Position numbers and translations under genes: made by a program. Source: Bacteroides sp. 519 (lineage in GTDB: Bacteria > Bacteroidota > Bacteroidia > Bacteroidales > Bacteroidaceae). From it: a stretch of 46,016 nt of DNA. The stretch spans positions 1 to 46,016 of the forward strand of contig NZ_QVMJ01000026.1 of assembly GCF_010500955.1 (NCBI RefSeq), written 5' to 3'. The notes beneath the pieces were generated by a model that had not been told where the DNA came from, ran no database searches, and saw only the letters and a program-made list of their open reading frames with translations. This document shows positions 22,648 to 31,036 of this stretch, piece by piece. Numbering within the stretch: the first letter of the stretch is position 1; each line of letters begins with the position of its first letter.

Positions 22648-24267
22648 ATGAATTCCAACCCTATTAAAAACATACTAATCATCATCTTCTGCATAGCTAC
22701 ACAATGTGTAGTTGCACAGAATTCAAAAGAATACCCCAAACCACCACAAATGACTCCACAAATGACAGAGTTCTGGACACCACAACCCAAAGTAATAACT
22801 CCTGCACCTTATGAATATGCTCCCGGTGCACCATCGGATGCCATTGTATTATTGGGTAACAACAATGATTTATCTCAATGGCAACACGATGATGGCAATC
22901 CTGTAAAATGGGACATCACTAATGGAGTGATGACAGTTACACCGCAAACCGGACAAATACGTACAAAGAAAAACTTTGGCGATTGTCAGCTTCATTTGGA
23001 ATGGAGTGCTCCAACCGAAATAAAAGGAGAAAGTCAGGGACGTGGTAACAGTGGTGTGTTTTTACAAGGACTTTACGAAGTGCAAATACTGGATAATTAC
23101 AACAACGAAACATATATGAACGGGCAAGCCGGAAGCATATACAAACAAACGCCACCACTTGTAAACCCCATACGTAAACCGGGTGAATGGAATACGTATG
23201 ATATTATTTTCACTGCTCCACGTTTTAAAGAAGATGGTACACTTCAAAGTCACGGTAGGATTACAGTATTATTCAATGGAGTGTTAGTTCAAAATAACAC
23301 ATTGATACTGGGTACAACCGAGTATATTGGATTGCCACAAGTAAAAGCTCATGGCGCAGGACCAATTATCTTACAGGATCATGGTGATAAAGTAAAATTC
23401 CGCAATATATGGATACGAGAATTAGATAAAGAACCAATAAAAGCCCTTGTTGTAACAGGACAAAACAACCATAACTGGGAAGTTAGTCATATTGCAATTA
23501 AACAAATACTCGAACACTCCGGGCTTTTTACTGTTGATGTGGCTTTGACACCTGCTTCGGGTAAAGACATGAGTAATTTCAAACCCCGCTTTGCCGATTA
23601 TCAGCTTGTTGTTCTCGATTACAACGGCGACCGATGGCCACAGGAAACCGATGATGCGTTTCTAACATATATCCGCAATGGCGGTGGACTAGTTGTATAC
23701 CATGCAGCCGACAATGCTTTCCGTGAATGGAAGGAATTCAACAAAATAACCGGATTTGGAGGTTGGAACGAACGGAACGAAACAGACGGTCCTTACATTT
23801 ACCTGAAAGCCGGTAAAGTGGTATATGATAACTCTCCCGGTATAGGAGGCTCTCATGGGCCTCAACACGAATTCGAACTAAATTGTAGCAATACAAATCA
23901 TCCGATAACAAAAGGATTACCTGCAAAATGGTTGCATGCCCAAGATGAATTGTACGACCGCATGCGTGGTCCGGGAACTGTAAAGGATGTGCTTTACTGG
24001 GCACATTCATCCGATAAACAAAACGGATCGGGTCGTAACGAACTTACCATGTTTACAGTTGATTATAATAATGCACGCATTTTCCATACCACATTAGGAC
24101 ATGCCGGCAAAACCCTTGAAAACAACATTGCCATGCAATGTACCGGGTTTCAGGTAACCCTACTACGTGGAGCAGAATGGGCTGCAACCGGAAAAGTAAC
24201 TCAAAAGATTCCCACAGATTTCCCTACGGAAACAACTGTGTCTTTACGAAAGAATTATAAAGAATGA
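22648..24267 (+). CDS. DUF1080 (3-keto-disaccharide hydrolase-like) and ThuA domain protein
   Basis: A 539-aa secreted protein with a signal peptide (IKNILIIIFCIATQCVVAQ). Residues about 65-255 are a DUF1080 jelly-roll (SQWQHDDGNPVKWDI, GNSGVFLQGLYEVQIL, HGRITVLFNG), a family that includes 3-keto-glycoside hydrolases. Residues about 260-530 are a ThuA glutamine-amidotransferase-like domain (KALVVTGQNNHNWE, GGGLVVYHAADNAF, HPITKGLPAKW, FHTTLGH), linked to 3-keto-sugar metabolism in trehalose use. The fusion puts two steps of one pathway together in the periplasm. The stop overlaps the start of the cytochrome gene (ATGA), so they are coupled. Confidence 0.9.
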   Translation: MNSNPIKNILIIIFCIATQCVVAQNSKEYPKPPQMTPQMTEFWTPQPKVITPAPYEYAPGAPSDAIVLLGNNNDLSQWQHDDGNPVKWDITNGVMTVTPQTGQIRTKKNFGDCQLHLEWSAPTEIKGESQGRGNSGVFLQGLYEVQILDNYNNETYMNGQAGSIYKQTPPLVNPIRKPGEWNTYDIIFTAPRFKEDGTLQSHGRITVLFNGVLVQNNTLILGTTEYIGLPQVKAHGAGPIILQDHGDKVKFRNIWIRELDKEPIKALVVTGQNNHNWEVSHIAIKQILEHSGLFTVDVALTPASGKDMSNFKPRFADYQLVVLDYNGDRWPQETDDAFLTYIRNGGGLVVYHAADNAFREWKEFNKITGFGGWNERNETDGPYIYLKAGKVVYDNSPGIGGSHGPQHEFELNCSNTNHPITKGLPAKWLHAQDELYDRMRGPGTVKDVLYWAHSSDKQNGSGRNELTMFTVDYNNARIFHTTLGHAGKTLENNIAMQCTGFQVTLLRGAEWAATGKVTQKIPTDFPTETTVSLRKNYKE

Positions 24268-25772
24268 AACTTCGAAAAAAAACACTGCTTACAATCGGCA
24301 TAGGGATTGTTCTGGGCATACTTATTATATTGCCCATTAACTATGTATATATGACTACCTCTACCGATGAATCTTGCATGGCCTGTCATGTTCACCCACA
24401 TGCAGAAGATAGTTGGCGCCTTTCCAGCCATTATAATAGTAAGAGCGGTACTAAAACCTCTTGTGTTGATTGCCATTTGCCACCGGACGGATCTATGCAC
24501 TATGTACATGCAAAAGTTAAAACCGGAATGAAAGATGTATGGTCGTATTTGTTCAAAGATACTGCCGATATAGATTGGGAAGCAAAGAAAGAGTTTGATT
24601 ATGCAAAGAAAATCGTATATAACGAATCGTGCGTTAAATGTCATGTTCAGTTATATCCCACATCATTAAGCGAAGATGGAATAACTGCTCATTTCTATTA
24701 TGAGCAAAATGCAAAGAAACTCGATCTGCAATGTATAAGCTGCCACATGGATGTAGGCCATTACAATCCTAACTATACACATTCTAAAATGACGGGTATA
24801 CCAATGCAAGAAGAAGATAGTGGTGAAATATTCTCAGAGGCAGCCCAAGTTACTGCTTTCGAGAATTATACCGAATATATTCCCGGCACCAATGTGTCTT
24901 TTGAGATGAAAGCAATTCCGGGTGGTAAGTTTAAGATGGGCAGCCCCTCGAAAGAGTCTTTGCGTAATGATAACGAAGGGCCACAGTTCGAAGTGCAGGT
25001 ATCACCTTACTTTATTGCCGAAACCGAAGTTACCTGGAAACAATATTGGGCATTTTATGCTGAAACCATGTCGGAAGCCCGCACACCACCCGAAGTTGTA
25101 TTTGCCAATAACTCGCAACCGGATGTTGATGTGATTACAGGTGCAACCGCACCCTTCGGCAATCCAGAACAAGGTTGGGGAGGTGGAAACCGTCCGGCTA
25201 TAACTATGACTCATTATGCAGCCGAAATCTTCTGTTTATGGTTATCGAAAAAAATAGGTAAAAAGTATCGTTTGCCAACCGAAGCCGAATGGGAATATGC
25301 AGCACGAGGAGGCACTGAAACAGCTTACTTCTTCGAAGGAGATCCTAAAAAGTATTCCGATAAAGGTTTCTGGCGTAAATTCTTCGATGCAGATACTACA
25401 CTGATAAACCGTTATGTAACTTATAAACATAACAGTAGAAACCGAACACAGGAAGGTAGAAAATTGCAACCCAACCCGTTTGGTCTTAAAAGTATGCTGG
25501 GAAATGTTATGGAATATACCTCAGACTGGTATTCGGATGATTACTCTCATCTTCACGATGGTATTGTTGATCCGAAGGGTCCCGAAACCGGAACAGAGCA
25601 TGTGGTAAGAGGGGGCTTTTATGCAGATGATGCTTCGAATGTTCGTTCTGCTTCCCGCCGGCCTACGGAACATGATAACTGGATGAAAACCGACCCTCAA
25701 CAGCCTAAAAGTATCTGGTGGTATTCGGATATAAAAGGAATTGGTTTCCGGGTAGTGTGTGAACCTTTTTGA
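24264..25772 (+). CDS. Membrane tetraheme cytochrome c (NapC/NirT-like) fused to FGE-like domain
   Basis: A 502-aa fusion. One N-terminal membrane helix (about residues 8-30) is followed by four heme c sites, CMACH (38-42), CVDCH (67-71), CVKCH (123-127) and CISCH (157-161), in the NapC/NrfH arrangement for quinol-cytochrome transfer. From about residue 209 an FGE/SUMF1-like fold follows (FEMKAIPGGKFKMGSP, ETEVTWKQYWAF, RLPTEAEWEYAARGG, GNVMEYTSDWY, VVRGGFYADD, GIGFRVVCEPF). The paired active-site cysteines of true formylglycine-generating enzymes are absent, so the domain is probably a binding or other catalytic module. It is translationally coupled to DUF1080-ThuA. It could accept or supply electrons for a periplasmic keto-sugar step; this is inference. 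Confidence 0.9.
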   Translation: MKLRKKTLLTIGIGIVLGILIILPINYVYMTTSTDESCMACHVHPHAEDSWRLSSHYNSKSGTKTSCVDCHLPPDGSMHYVHAKVKTGMKDVWSYLFKDTADIDWEAKKEFDYAKKIVYNESCVKCHVQLYPTSLSEDGITAHFYYEQNAKKLDLQCISCHMDVGHYNPNYTHSKMTGIPMQEEDSGEIFSEAAQVTAFENYTEYIPGTNVSFEMKAIPGGKFKMGSPSKESLRNDNEGPQFEVQVSPYFIAETEVTWKQYWAFYAETMSEARTPPEVVFANNSQPDVDVITGATAPFGNPEQGWGGGNRPAITMTHYAAEIFCLWLSKKIGKKYRLPTEAEWEYAARGGTETAYFFEGDPKKYSDKGFWRKFFDADTTLINRYVTYKHNSRNRTQEGRKLQPNPFGLKSMLGNVMEYTSDWYSDDYSHLHDGIVDPKGPETGTEHVVRGGFYADDASNVRSASRRPTEHDNWMKTDPQQPKSIWWYSDIKGIGFRVVCEPF

Positions 25773-25876
25773 TTCAATAGCATACATATTTGACTCAATA
25801 ATACCCCCTATTACTCATATTAAAATACGATTTTTGCATCATAAACATAAATAGTAACCTATTTTAAATTATTGGT

Positions 25877-27259
25877 ATGAAAATACATCACTTACTTTTC
25901 GCAGGTTTATTTTTTCTATTAGGATGCAACAATGCTCCAACAGCCAATCATGCAAAAACTGTAGAGTTAAACAACCCCATTCTTCCAGGCTATTTTGCCG
26001 ATCCTTCGCTGGTGCAATACGATGGAAAGTTTTATATGTATGTAACGGCCGATCCCTGGGGAACAGATTTTCTTTCCTGCTGGGTATCGGACGATTTTCA
26101 AAATTGGACATTCAACAAGCTAAACTGGCCTACCAAAGAAGCATGCACTTCGGCTAAGTCGGGAAACAGTATGGTTTGGGCACCCTCGGTTATTCAAAAA
26201 GGAGATATGTTTTACATGTATGTGTCGGTAGGCTCTGAGGTATGGTGCGGAAAAGCGTCTCATCCGTTAGGCCCTTGGGAAAATGCGTTAGGCGATGTTC
26301 CTATGATTGAATACGATCTTACTAAATACTATCATGTTATTGATGCCGAGGTTTTCAATGATGACAATGGCCGGAGTTATCTTTATTGGGGTTCGGGCTG
26401 GAACTGGATAAACGGTCACTGCTTTGCTGCTGAACTAAATGACGACATGAGTTCTTTTAAAACCGAAGCAGTTGAAGTAACCCCTACGCGTTATTTCGAA
26501 GCACCCCTTATGGTAAAACACAATAGCAAGTATTACCTTACCTATTCGGAAGGAAAAACCATGGACGAAACCTATGAAGTTCGTTATGCTGTTGGCGACA
26601 ATCCGTTAGGGCCATTTACAGAAGCAGCCAATAGTCCGGTACTTACAATGAACGATAGTTTGAAAGTATACGGTCCGGGCCACCATACCATGTTTACGTA
26701 TGAAGACAAGAATTACATTCTGTATCATCGTCATCGTTGGCCATTCGAAACAGGCACAGCGTATCGTCAAACCTGTATCAGTGAGTTCACTTTCAATGAT
26801 ACCCGGAACGAAATAAATACCATTATTCCTTATCATACCCAAACTTTCCCCAACATTGATAAACCCGGAAATCAATATTTACATCAGGTTTCTGTAACAG
26901 CAAGTTCACAAAGTGCAGAATATCATTCGGCAGCAAACGTTCTGGATAATAGCTATGCTACCCGCTGGGAAGCTGCCGAAGATGATAAAGCGCCATCGCT
27001 TACAGCATCCGTTAAAGAAGACAACCTGTTAAAGTTTGCAGAAATACTTTTTGAATATTCCTGGAAAACTTACTACTTTAAAGCAGAGTCTTCAAATAAT
27101 GGCAAGGAATGGCACACTGTTGCCGATTTTACTGAAAGCGGAATATCAGGATCACCTGTGGTTTTCCCAATAACAGTAACAGGTAAGCAATTACGTATTA
27201 CATTTGTTGATAATGAAAACGCTGCACAACCTTCCATTTGGGAGATAAGGTTTTATTAA
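25877..27259 (+). CDS. GH43-like glycosidase with C-terminal F5/8-type domain, lipoprotein
   Basis: A 460-aa surface or periplasmic lipoprotein (lipobox LLGC, Cys17). Residues about 32-330 form a five-bladed propeller of the GH43 type: general base Asp42 in YFADPSLVQ, Asp157 in VIDAEVFNDD and Glu208 in RYFEAPLMV correspond to the catalytic triad. Residues about 335-460 (VTASSQSAEYHSAANVLD, then ATRWEAAEDD) are a discoidin-like/CBM32-type domain. It would remove arabinose or xylose side groups or a related furanoside; specificity is not readable. It stands 104 bp after the cytochrome gene on the same strand and may share the same transcript. It ends head-on with the fimbrial gene; the stop codons share the four bases TTAA. 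Confidence 0.88.
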   Translation: MKIHHLLFAGLFFLLGCNNAPTANHAKTVELNNPILPGYFADPSLVQYDGKFYMYVTADPWGTDFLSCWVSDDFQNWTFNKLNWPTKEACTSAKSGNSMVWAPSVIQKGDMFYMYVSVGSEVWCGKASHPLGPWENALGDVPMIEYDLTKYYHVIDAEVFNDDNGRSYLYWGSGWNWINGHCFAAELNDDMSSFKTEAVEVTPTRYFEAPLMVKHNSKYYLTYSEGKTMDETYEVRYAVGDNPLGPFTEAANSPVLTMNDSLKVYGPGHHTMFTYEDKNYILYHRHRWPFETGTAYRQTCISEFTFNDTRNEINTIIPYHTQTFPNIDKPGNQYLHQVSVTASSQSAEYHSAANVLDNSYATRWEAAEDDKAPSLTASVKEDNLLKFAEILFEYSWKTYYFKAESSNNGKEWHTVADFTESGISGSPVVFPITVTGKQLRITFVDNENAAQPSIWEIRFY

Positions 27260-30090
27260 TCCTCTACACACCGTATCGGATAAGCTACTGCACGCCCTAA
27301 GTTCATTCCATTAGCATAATAGCCACTATTGAAAGATATTCCGCGAGCTATCGGAGCTTGCTCAGATGAATTTAGCAAATAATAGCCATGCTCATCTTTT
27401 CCATAGAGTGCATTACCAGAAACACGTTTGCCTGCAGCCGGATAAAACATAACATTGCTTGAAATCCCTATGGTAAACGTGTTTTGTATATAAGCAGTTC
27501 CCCATTTGTCTGTTGTTATTTGTTCTGACCATGACGAACCAACTGGCATTTTCCATCCTCCCTTCACTCTGTTTTTCAATGCAAGTGTACATGGATCACC
27601 GAATCCGTTAACCAAGTCTGTTGCAGGTATCCCAGCAGTAGTGGGGTACTGAATATTATCCCAAGTATCATTAATCATGCTAATGTCGTATTCTTCCGGA
27701 GCCCATGCAATCTGCGACGAGTTGAATTCTTCCGGACTTCCGGAGATAGCAATCAACGATCCCCATTTAAAGTAAACAATATAACCATCGCCATCCAGAT
27801 TCAACTCTCCCTGATCATTTACTGCAAGTATATTTGCTGGAGCTTTTACACCTGTTGTAGGAGGCGTTGTGCTAAGTGCCTTTTGGGTAATAACTATCGG
27901 ATGCTCCGTTTGCATTAAACTGTTATTGTCCTTAAAGGTGATAGTATATATTTTGTCCGCAGTTTCCGAAGCTGGCATTTTAGGAATTGTAACTACAACC
28001 TTTTGATTCCGTACACCATTTACCACATTAAAGTATTGCGAAAGTTCTTCTTGGTATAACACACCATTAATTGTAAGTATAGGCTTCCACCCGGCAAGGT
28101 TTGAACTCACAATAATTTCTTTTACCCCACCACCTTTTTGCACTTGTGCATTGTATCCGCCATCTGCAAGTTCTGCAAGGAGAATTGGCGATAATTGCAA
28201 TACACTATAAATACGTGCCGAGGCTTCACTTTCGGATGATACGTGCCGAATGAAGAATTCACCAACACGCGCCTCTGGCAAAACATGTTCAGCTATCTCA
28301 ATATAAATTACTTTTTTGGTTTCCGATATCTCGTTATAGTCGGGTATAAGTTGTGCTCCTTCGTCATACACATTGAGGAACATCGGATTATCGATATTGA
28401 TTTTATAGGGATGTGTACTTTCTACCTCTATTTTTATAAATTGATGCATGCCATCAATTGCTATAGGAAAAACATGGTCGGGAAACGTTTGCAACCTGTA
28501 TTTAATACTATTATCTTGCGAAATAGTTATTTTTACATGAAGCATATAGCCTTTAACTGTAAACGTACTCAAGCGAGCTACATCACCGTTATTTGCAGGT
28601 TTTGCTGTTATTGTAATTTCATAATCAGAATATTCGCCCAATGTAGCAGTTTTATTTACCTGTACAGTAAAATGACCATTTGTCCAACTATGTTCATTCA
28701 GTGGTTGCCAAAGTTTATCACCCGCTGCCGATGCAAAATCTGTAAATTCCTCAAACGTAAGTGTTGGTACATTGGTTCTAAGTGTAATAACCTGTTGATC
28801 CGGTTTGGCAAATTGCGAAAAATGAGCTGTTAGTTTCGAGAACTTGATTTCATGTGTTCCATTCCATACTCCTTCTAAATAACCACCTTCGTTCCACTCA
28901 ATAACTTCGGCATCTAAATCGGTTGGCCCTGCCAGATAAGCATCCTCTATTGTTGAAAAACCTTCACCACCAATTTTACGGATCATGAACTTATATCTAT
29001 GATTACGCAATAGGTTCAGATAATGCTTTTCCGAGTCGAGGAAATCCGCACGATAATAGGTTATCCGGTTACTTCTGTTGTATCGTCCACCAATAATTAT
29101 ACAGGGGCGGTTTCCACTATGCGTACCCGAGTCGGCTTCAAGCGTATATATTGTACCATTAAGCGCTGTACCTTGTGTGGTAAAATCATTTAAATCACTC
29201 CATTCAAGCCTGTTGCTTTCTTGCCAACCATAAACACTACCGGGGTCTGTAGGTAAACTTGTTTTAAGTGCCACACCTCCATTTTCGTTCGTCCAACTAC
29301 CATCTTCGGCCGTAACACCCGGAACCAAGCGTCCTACTGTGTTATAGTTATGCAAACTTACATGAGTTAATTCGAACTTCGACATAGGGATTCCCGGATA
29401 AATATCCGGAGCATCAGGATCGGCTGTTCGCTGCACTTCTACATCAATCTTCACCAACATACGGTACAAATTTACTGTTCGGATGATATTGGTTGAAGAG
29501 GTCAGTACTTGAATATCGTCAAGCATTCCCCACATTGGCATACGATAAGCATTATTTGCATCGGTAGGGTCAACATTCCATTTATCCGTTACCGTTTTTT
29601 TTATGTCCATCTGCAAACGTGCTTTAGTAAATCCCAAGCTTGTAAAATCATCAGAAAAAACATCTACAGCATGCTTTTCCTGAAGGTCGTATATTAAATC
29701 TTCTGCATTGGCCAACACCCATAAATCCCATTGACCCGAGTAAAGTTCAACAGTAAATTGTTTGGTTAATCCCGTTCCATGAGCAGCGCCTACTGATTTT
29801 CCAATGTATTTCAATGGTGTATCCCAGTTAGTACCCGATCCTTTTTCAAAAGCAAATACGATGATACCTTCAACCTCATCCTCATGTTGAGGTTGAAGAG
29901 CACGCGACATAGGTGTAGCATTACCCGGAACGCGCACCTCCAGTTTAACCAGTGCACTACCATTATCCGGCTGTTTAACAGGTTCCAGCTGATCTCCATA
30001 TGAACACGAAGCCAACCCTCCCACTACTATGAGTAAGATCAGTATATTCCGTATTATTGTTTTGACAGTCATTTTTGTTCTATTTATCAT
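27256..30090 (-). CDS. Large fimbrial tip/anchor-like lipoprotein (DUF4906-type)
   Basis: A 944-aa lipoprotein (lipobox LASC near residue 29) with an N-terminal fimbrillin-like region (ALVKLEVRVPG, IIVFAFEKG, DLWVLANAEDL). The middle contains repeated beta-rich domains, and the C-terminus (GGWKMPVGSSW, GKDEHGYYLLNSSE, AYPIRCVED) resembles the Fibrobacter-type paralogous or lectin-like tail found in accessory fimbrial subunits of Bacteroidales. Third gene in an operon with a major fimbrillin and an Mfa2-like protein, so it likely caps the pilus and binds the target. The start may be the ATG at 30090, 1 bp after the preceding stop, or the ATG at 30072. Function is by context. Confidence 0.75.
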   Translation of the reverse strand: MINRTKMTVKTIIRNILILLIVVGGLASCSYGDQLEPVKQPDNGSALVKLEVRVPGNATPMSRALQPQHEDEVEGIIVFAFEKGSGTNWDTPLKYIGKSVGAAHGTGLTKQFTVELYSGQWDLWVLANAEDLIYDLQEKHAVDVFSDDFTSLGFTKARLQMDIKKTVTDKWNVDPTDANNAYRMPMWGMLDDIQVLTSSTNIIRTVNLYRMLVKIDVEVQRTADPDAPDIYPGIPMSKFELTHVSLHNYNTVGRLVPGVTAEDGSWTNENGGVALKTSLPTDPGSVYGWQESNRLEWSDLNDFTTQGTALNGTIYTLEADSGTHSGNRPCIIIGGRYNRSNRITYYRADFLDSEKHYLNLLRNHRYKFMIRKIGGEGFSTIEDAYLAGPTDLDAEVIEWNEGGYLEGVWNGTHEIKFSKLTAHFSQFAKPDQQVITLRTNVPTLTFEEFTDFASAAGDKLWQPLNEHSWTNGHFTVQVNKTATLGEYSDYEITITAKPANNGDVARLSTFTVKGYMLHVKITISQDNSIKYRLQTFPDHVFPIAIDGMHQFIKIEVESTHPYKINIDNPMFLNVYDEGAQLIPDYNEISETKKVIYIEIAEHVLPEARVGEFFIRHVSSESEASARIYSVLQLSPILLAELADGGYNAQVQKGGGVKEIIVSSNLAGWKPILTINGVLYQEELSQYFNVVNGVRNQKVVVTIPKMPASETADKIYTITFKDNNSLMQTEHPIVITQKALSTTPPTTGVKAPANILAVNDQGELNLDGDGYIVYFKWGSLIAISGSPEEFNSSQIAWAPEEYDISMINDTWDNIQYPTTAGIPATDLVNGFGDPCTLALKNRVKGGWKMPVGSSWSEQITTDKWGTAYIQNTFTIGISSNVMFYPAAGKRVSGNALYGKDEHGYYLLNSSEQAPIARGISFNSGYYANGMNLGRAVAYPIRCVED

Positions 30091-30963
30091 CTACCACTCT
30101 GGTTCAAGCGGCTTTTCTTCCCAACCGGGCATAACTATTTCAATCGAACCATTCATCAGATAATGTATCTCGATGTTGAATTCGTTTATATCATCTATTT
30201 TTAAAATATTATCGTCGACGTACTGTTTTAAATTTACAGTTGTCACTGTTTTATTATTGCTTTTGCTAATAACTTCTATCAGCATATCGTCAGTAAATGG
30301 GGTTATCATAGTGTTGAATGTTGCCATCATTCGCTGACCATCTGTGGTTATGGCAGGCGTTGATTGTGATTCGTAACTTCTTCGTAACGGATCGATATGC
30401 AGCAAAAAATCCGAGCAAACCGGTAGGTTATTGATACGGATTTCAGGTGTCATCGCCTCGTGTACTATTTCATAATCTTTCAAATATATGCCTATTGTGC
30501 GGTGGGCGCGGATAAAATATATATCCTGGGGTGTGACCCGATTGGGTGGAACAACGATTGTTCTTTGTATGGCATAATAGAGGCTACTACTTGTTTGGTT
30601 TGATATGGTTTCCAAATAACACTTTTCAAGAGGTAATTTGTTATCCAGTCCTTCGATTCGGGTTTCTACTCCGACGTTTGCCCAACACACAACATTATAT
30701 TCGCCTGGGTCTACAGTGAAACTGATTTCCGGAAAATGACTCCCGCCATTTTTAGTAACTCTTGTATGAGCTACCATCTGGTGATCAATATCATATACAA
30801 ATGCGTCTATACTACCCACCTTTTTAGTAAGTTCATCACTGCCATACAGGGCTGGATTCAAAATCAGTTTTCCATAAACCGGGCAATCCGATGAATCTTC
30901 TCCAATACATCCAGCCAGCAGTAAAGCAATAACCCCAATCGCTATTGTATAATATCGTTTCAT
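30091..30963 (-). CDS. FimB/Mfa2-family fimbrial anchor lipoprotein
   Basis: A 290-aa lipoprotein with signal MKRYYTIAIGVIALLLAGC (lipobox LAGC). Features of the FimB/Mfa2 family are CPVYGKLILNPALYG, IDAFVYDIDHQMVAH, PGEYNVVCWANVG and the beta-barrel core. These proteins anchor the pilus base in the outer membrane and limit its length. I start at 30963; the frame continues 9 codons to 30990 but the extra residues precede the charged start of the signal and overlap the inverted repeat at 30978. It ends in PGWEEKPLEPEW, and the major subunit also ends in PEW, suggesting a shared C-terminal strand for assembly. Confidence 0.85.
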   Translation of the reverse strand: MKRYYTIAIGVIALLLAGCIGEDSSDCPVYGKLILNPALYGSDELTKKVGSIDAFVYDIDHQMVAHTRVTKNGGSHFPEISFTVDPGEYNVVCWANVGVETRIEGLDNKLPLEKCYLETISNQTSSSLYYAIQRTIVVPPNRVTPQDIYFIRAHRTIGIYLKDYEIVHEAMTPEIRINNLPVCSDFLLHIDPLRRSYESQSTPAITTDGQRMMATFNTMITPFTDDMLIEVISKSNNKTVTTVNLKQYVDDNILKIDDINEFNIEIHYLMNGSIEIVMPGWEEKPLEPEW

Positions 30964-30977
30964 GCTGTTTGTTCTTT

Positions 30978-31020
30978 GTATTAACCACAAACTGTCAATC
31001 TGTTAATCTGTGGTTAATAC
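30978..31020. repeat. 12-bp inverted repeat between fimbrial genes
   Basis: GTATTAACCACA (30978-30989) pairs perfectly with TGTGGTTAATAC (31009-31020). It sits between the stop of the major fimbrillin gene and the start of the Mfa2-like gene, and could act as an attenuating hairpin that gives more major subunit than minor subunit. The loop has the words CAATCTGTTAATCTG. Confidence 0.8.
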
Positions 31021-31036
31021 CTATTTGTCTATCTTT

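Noticed and set aside
28243..28833. 196-residue frame on the plus strand
   Set aside because: Antisense shadow of the 944-aa fimbrial gene; cysteine- and tyrosine-rich random composition.
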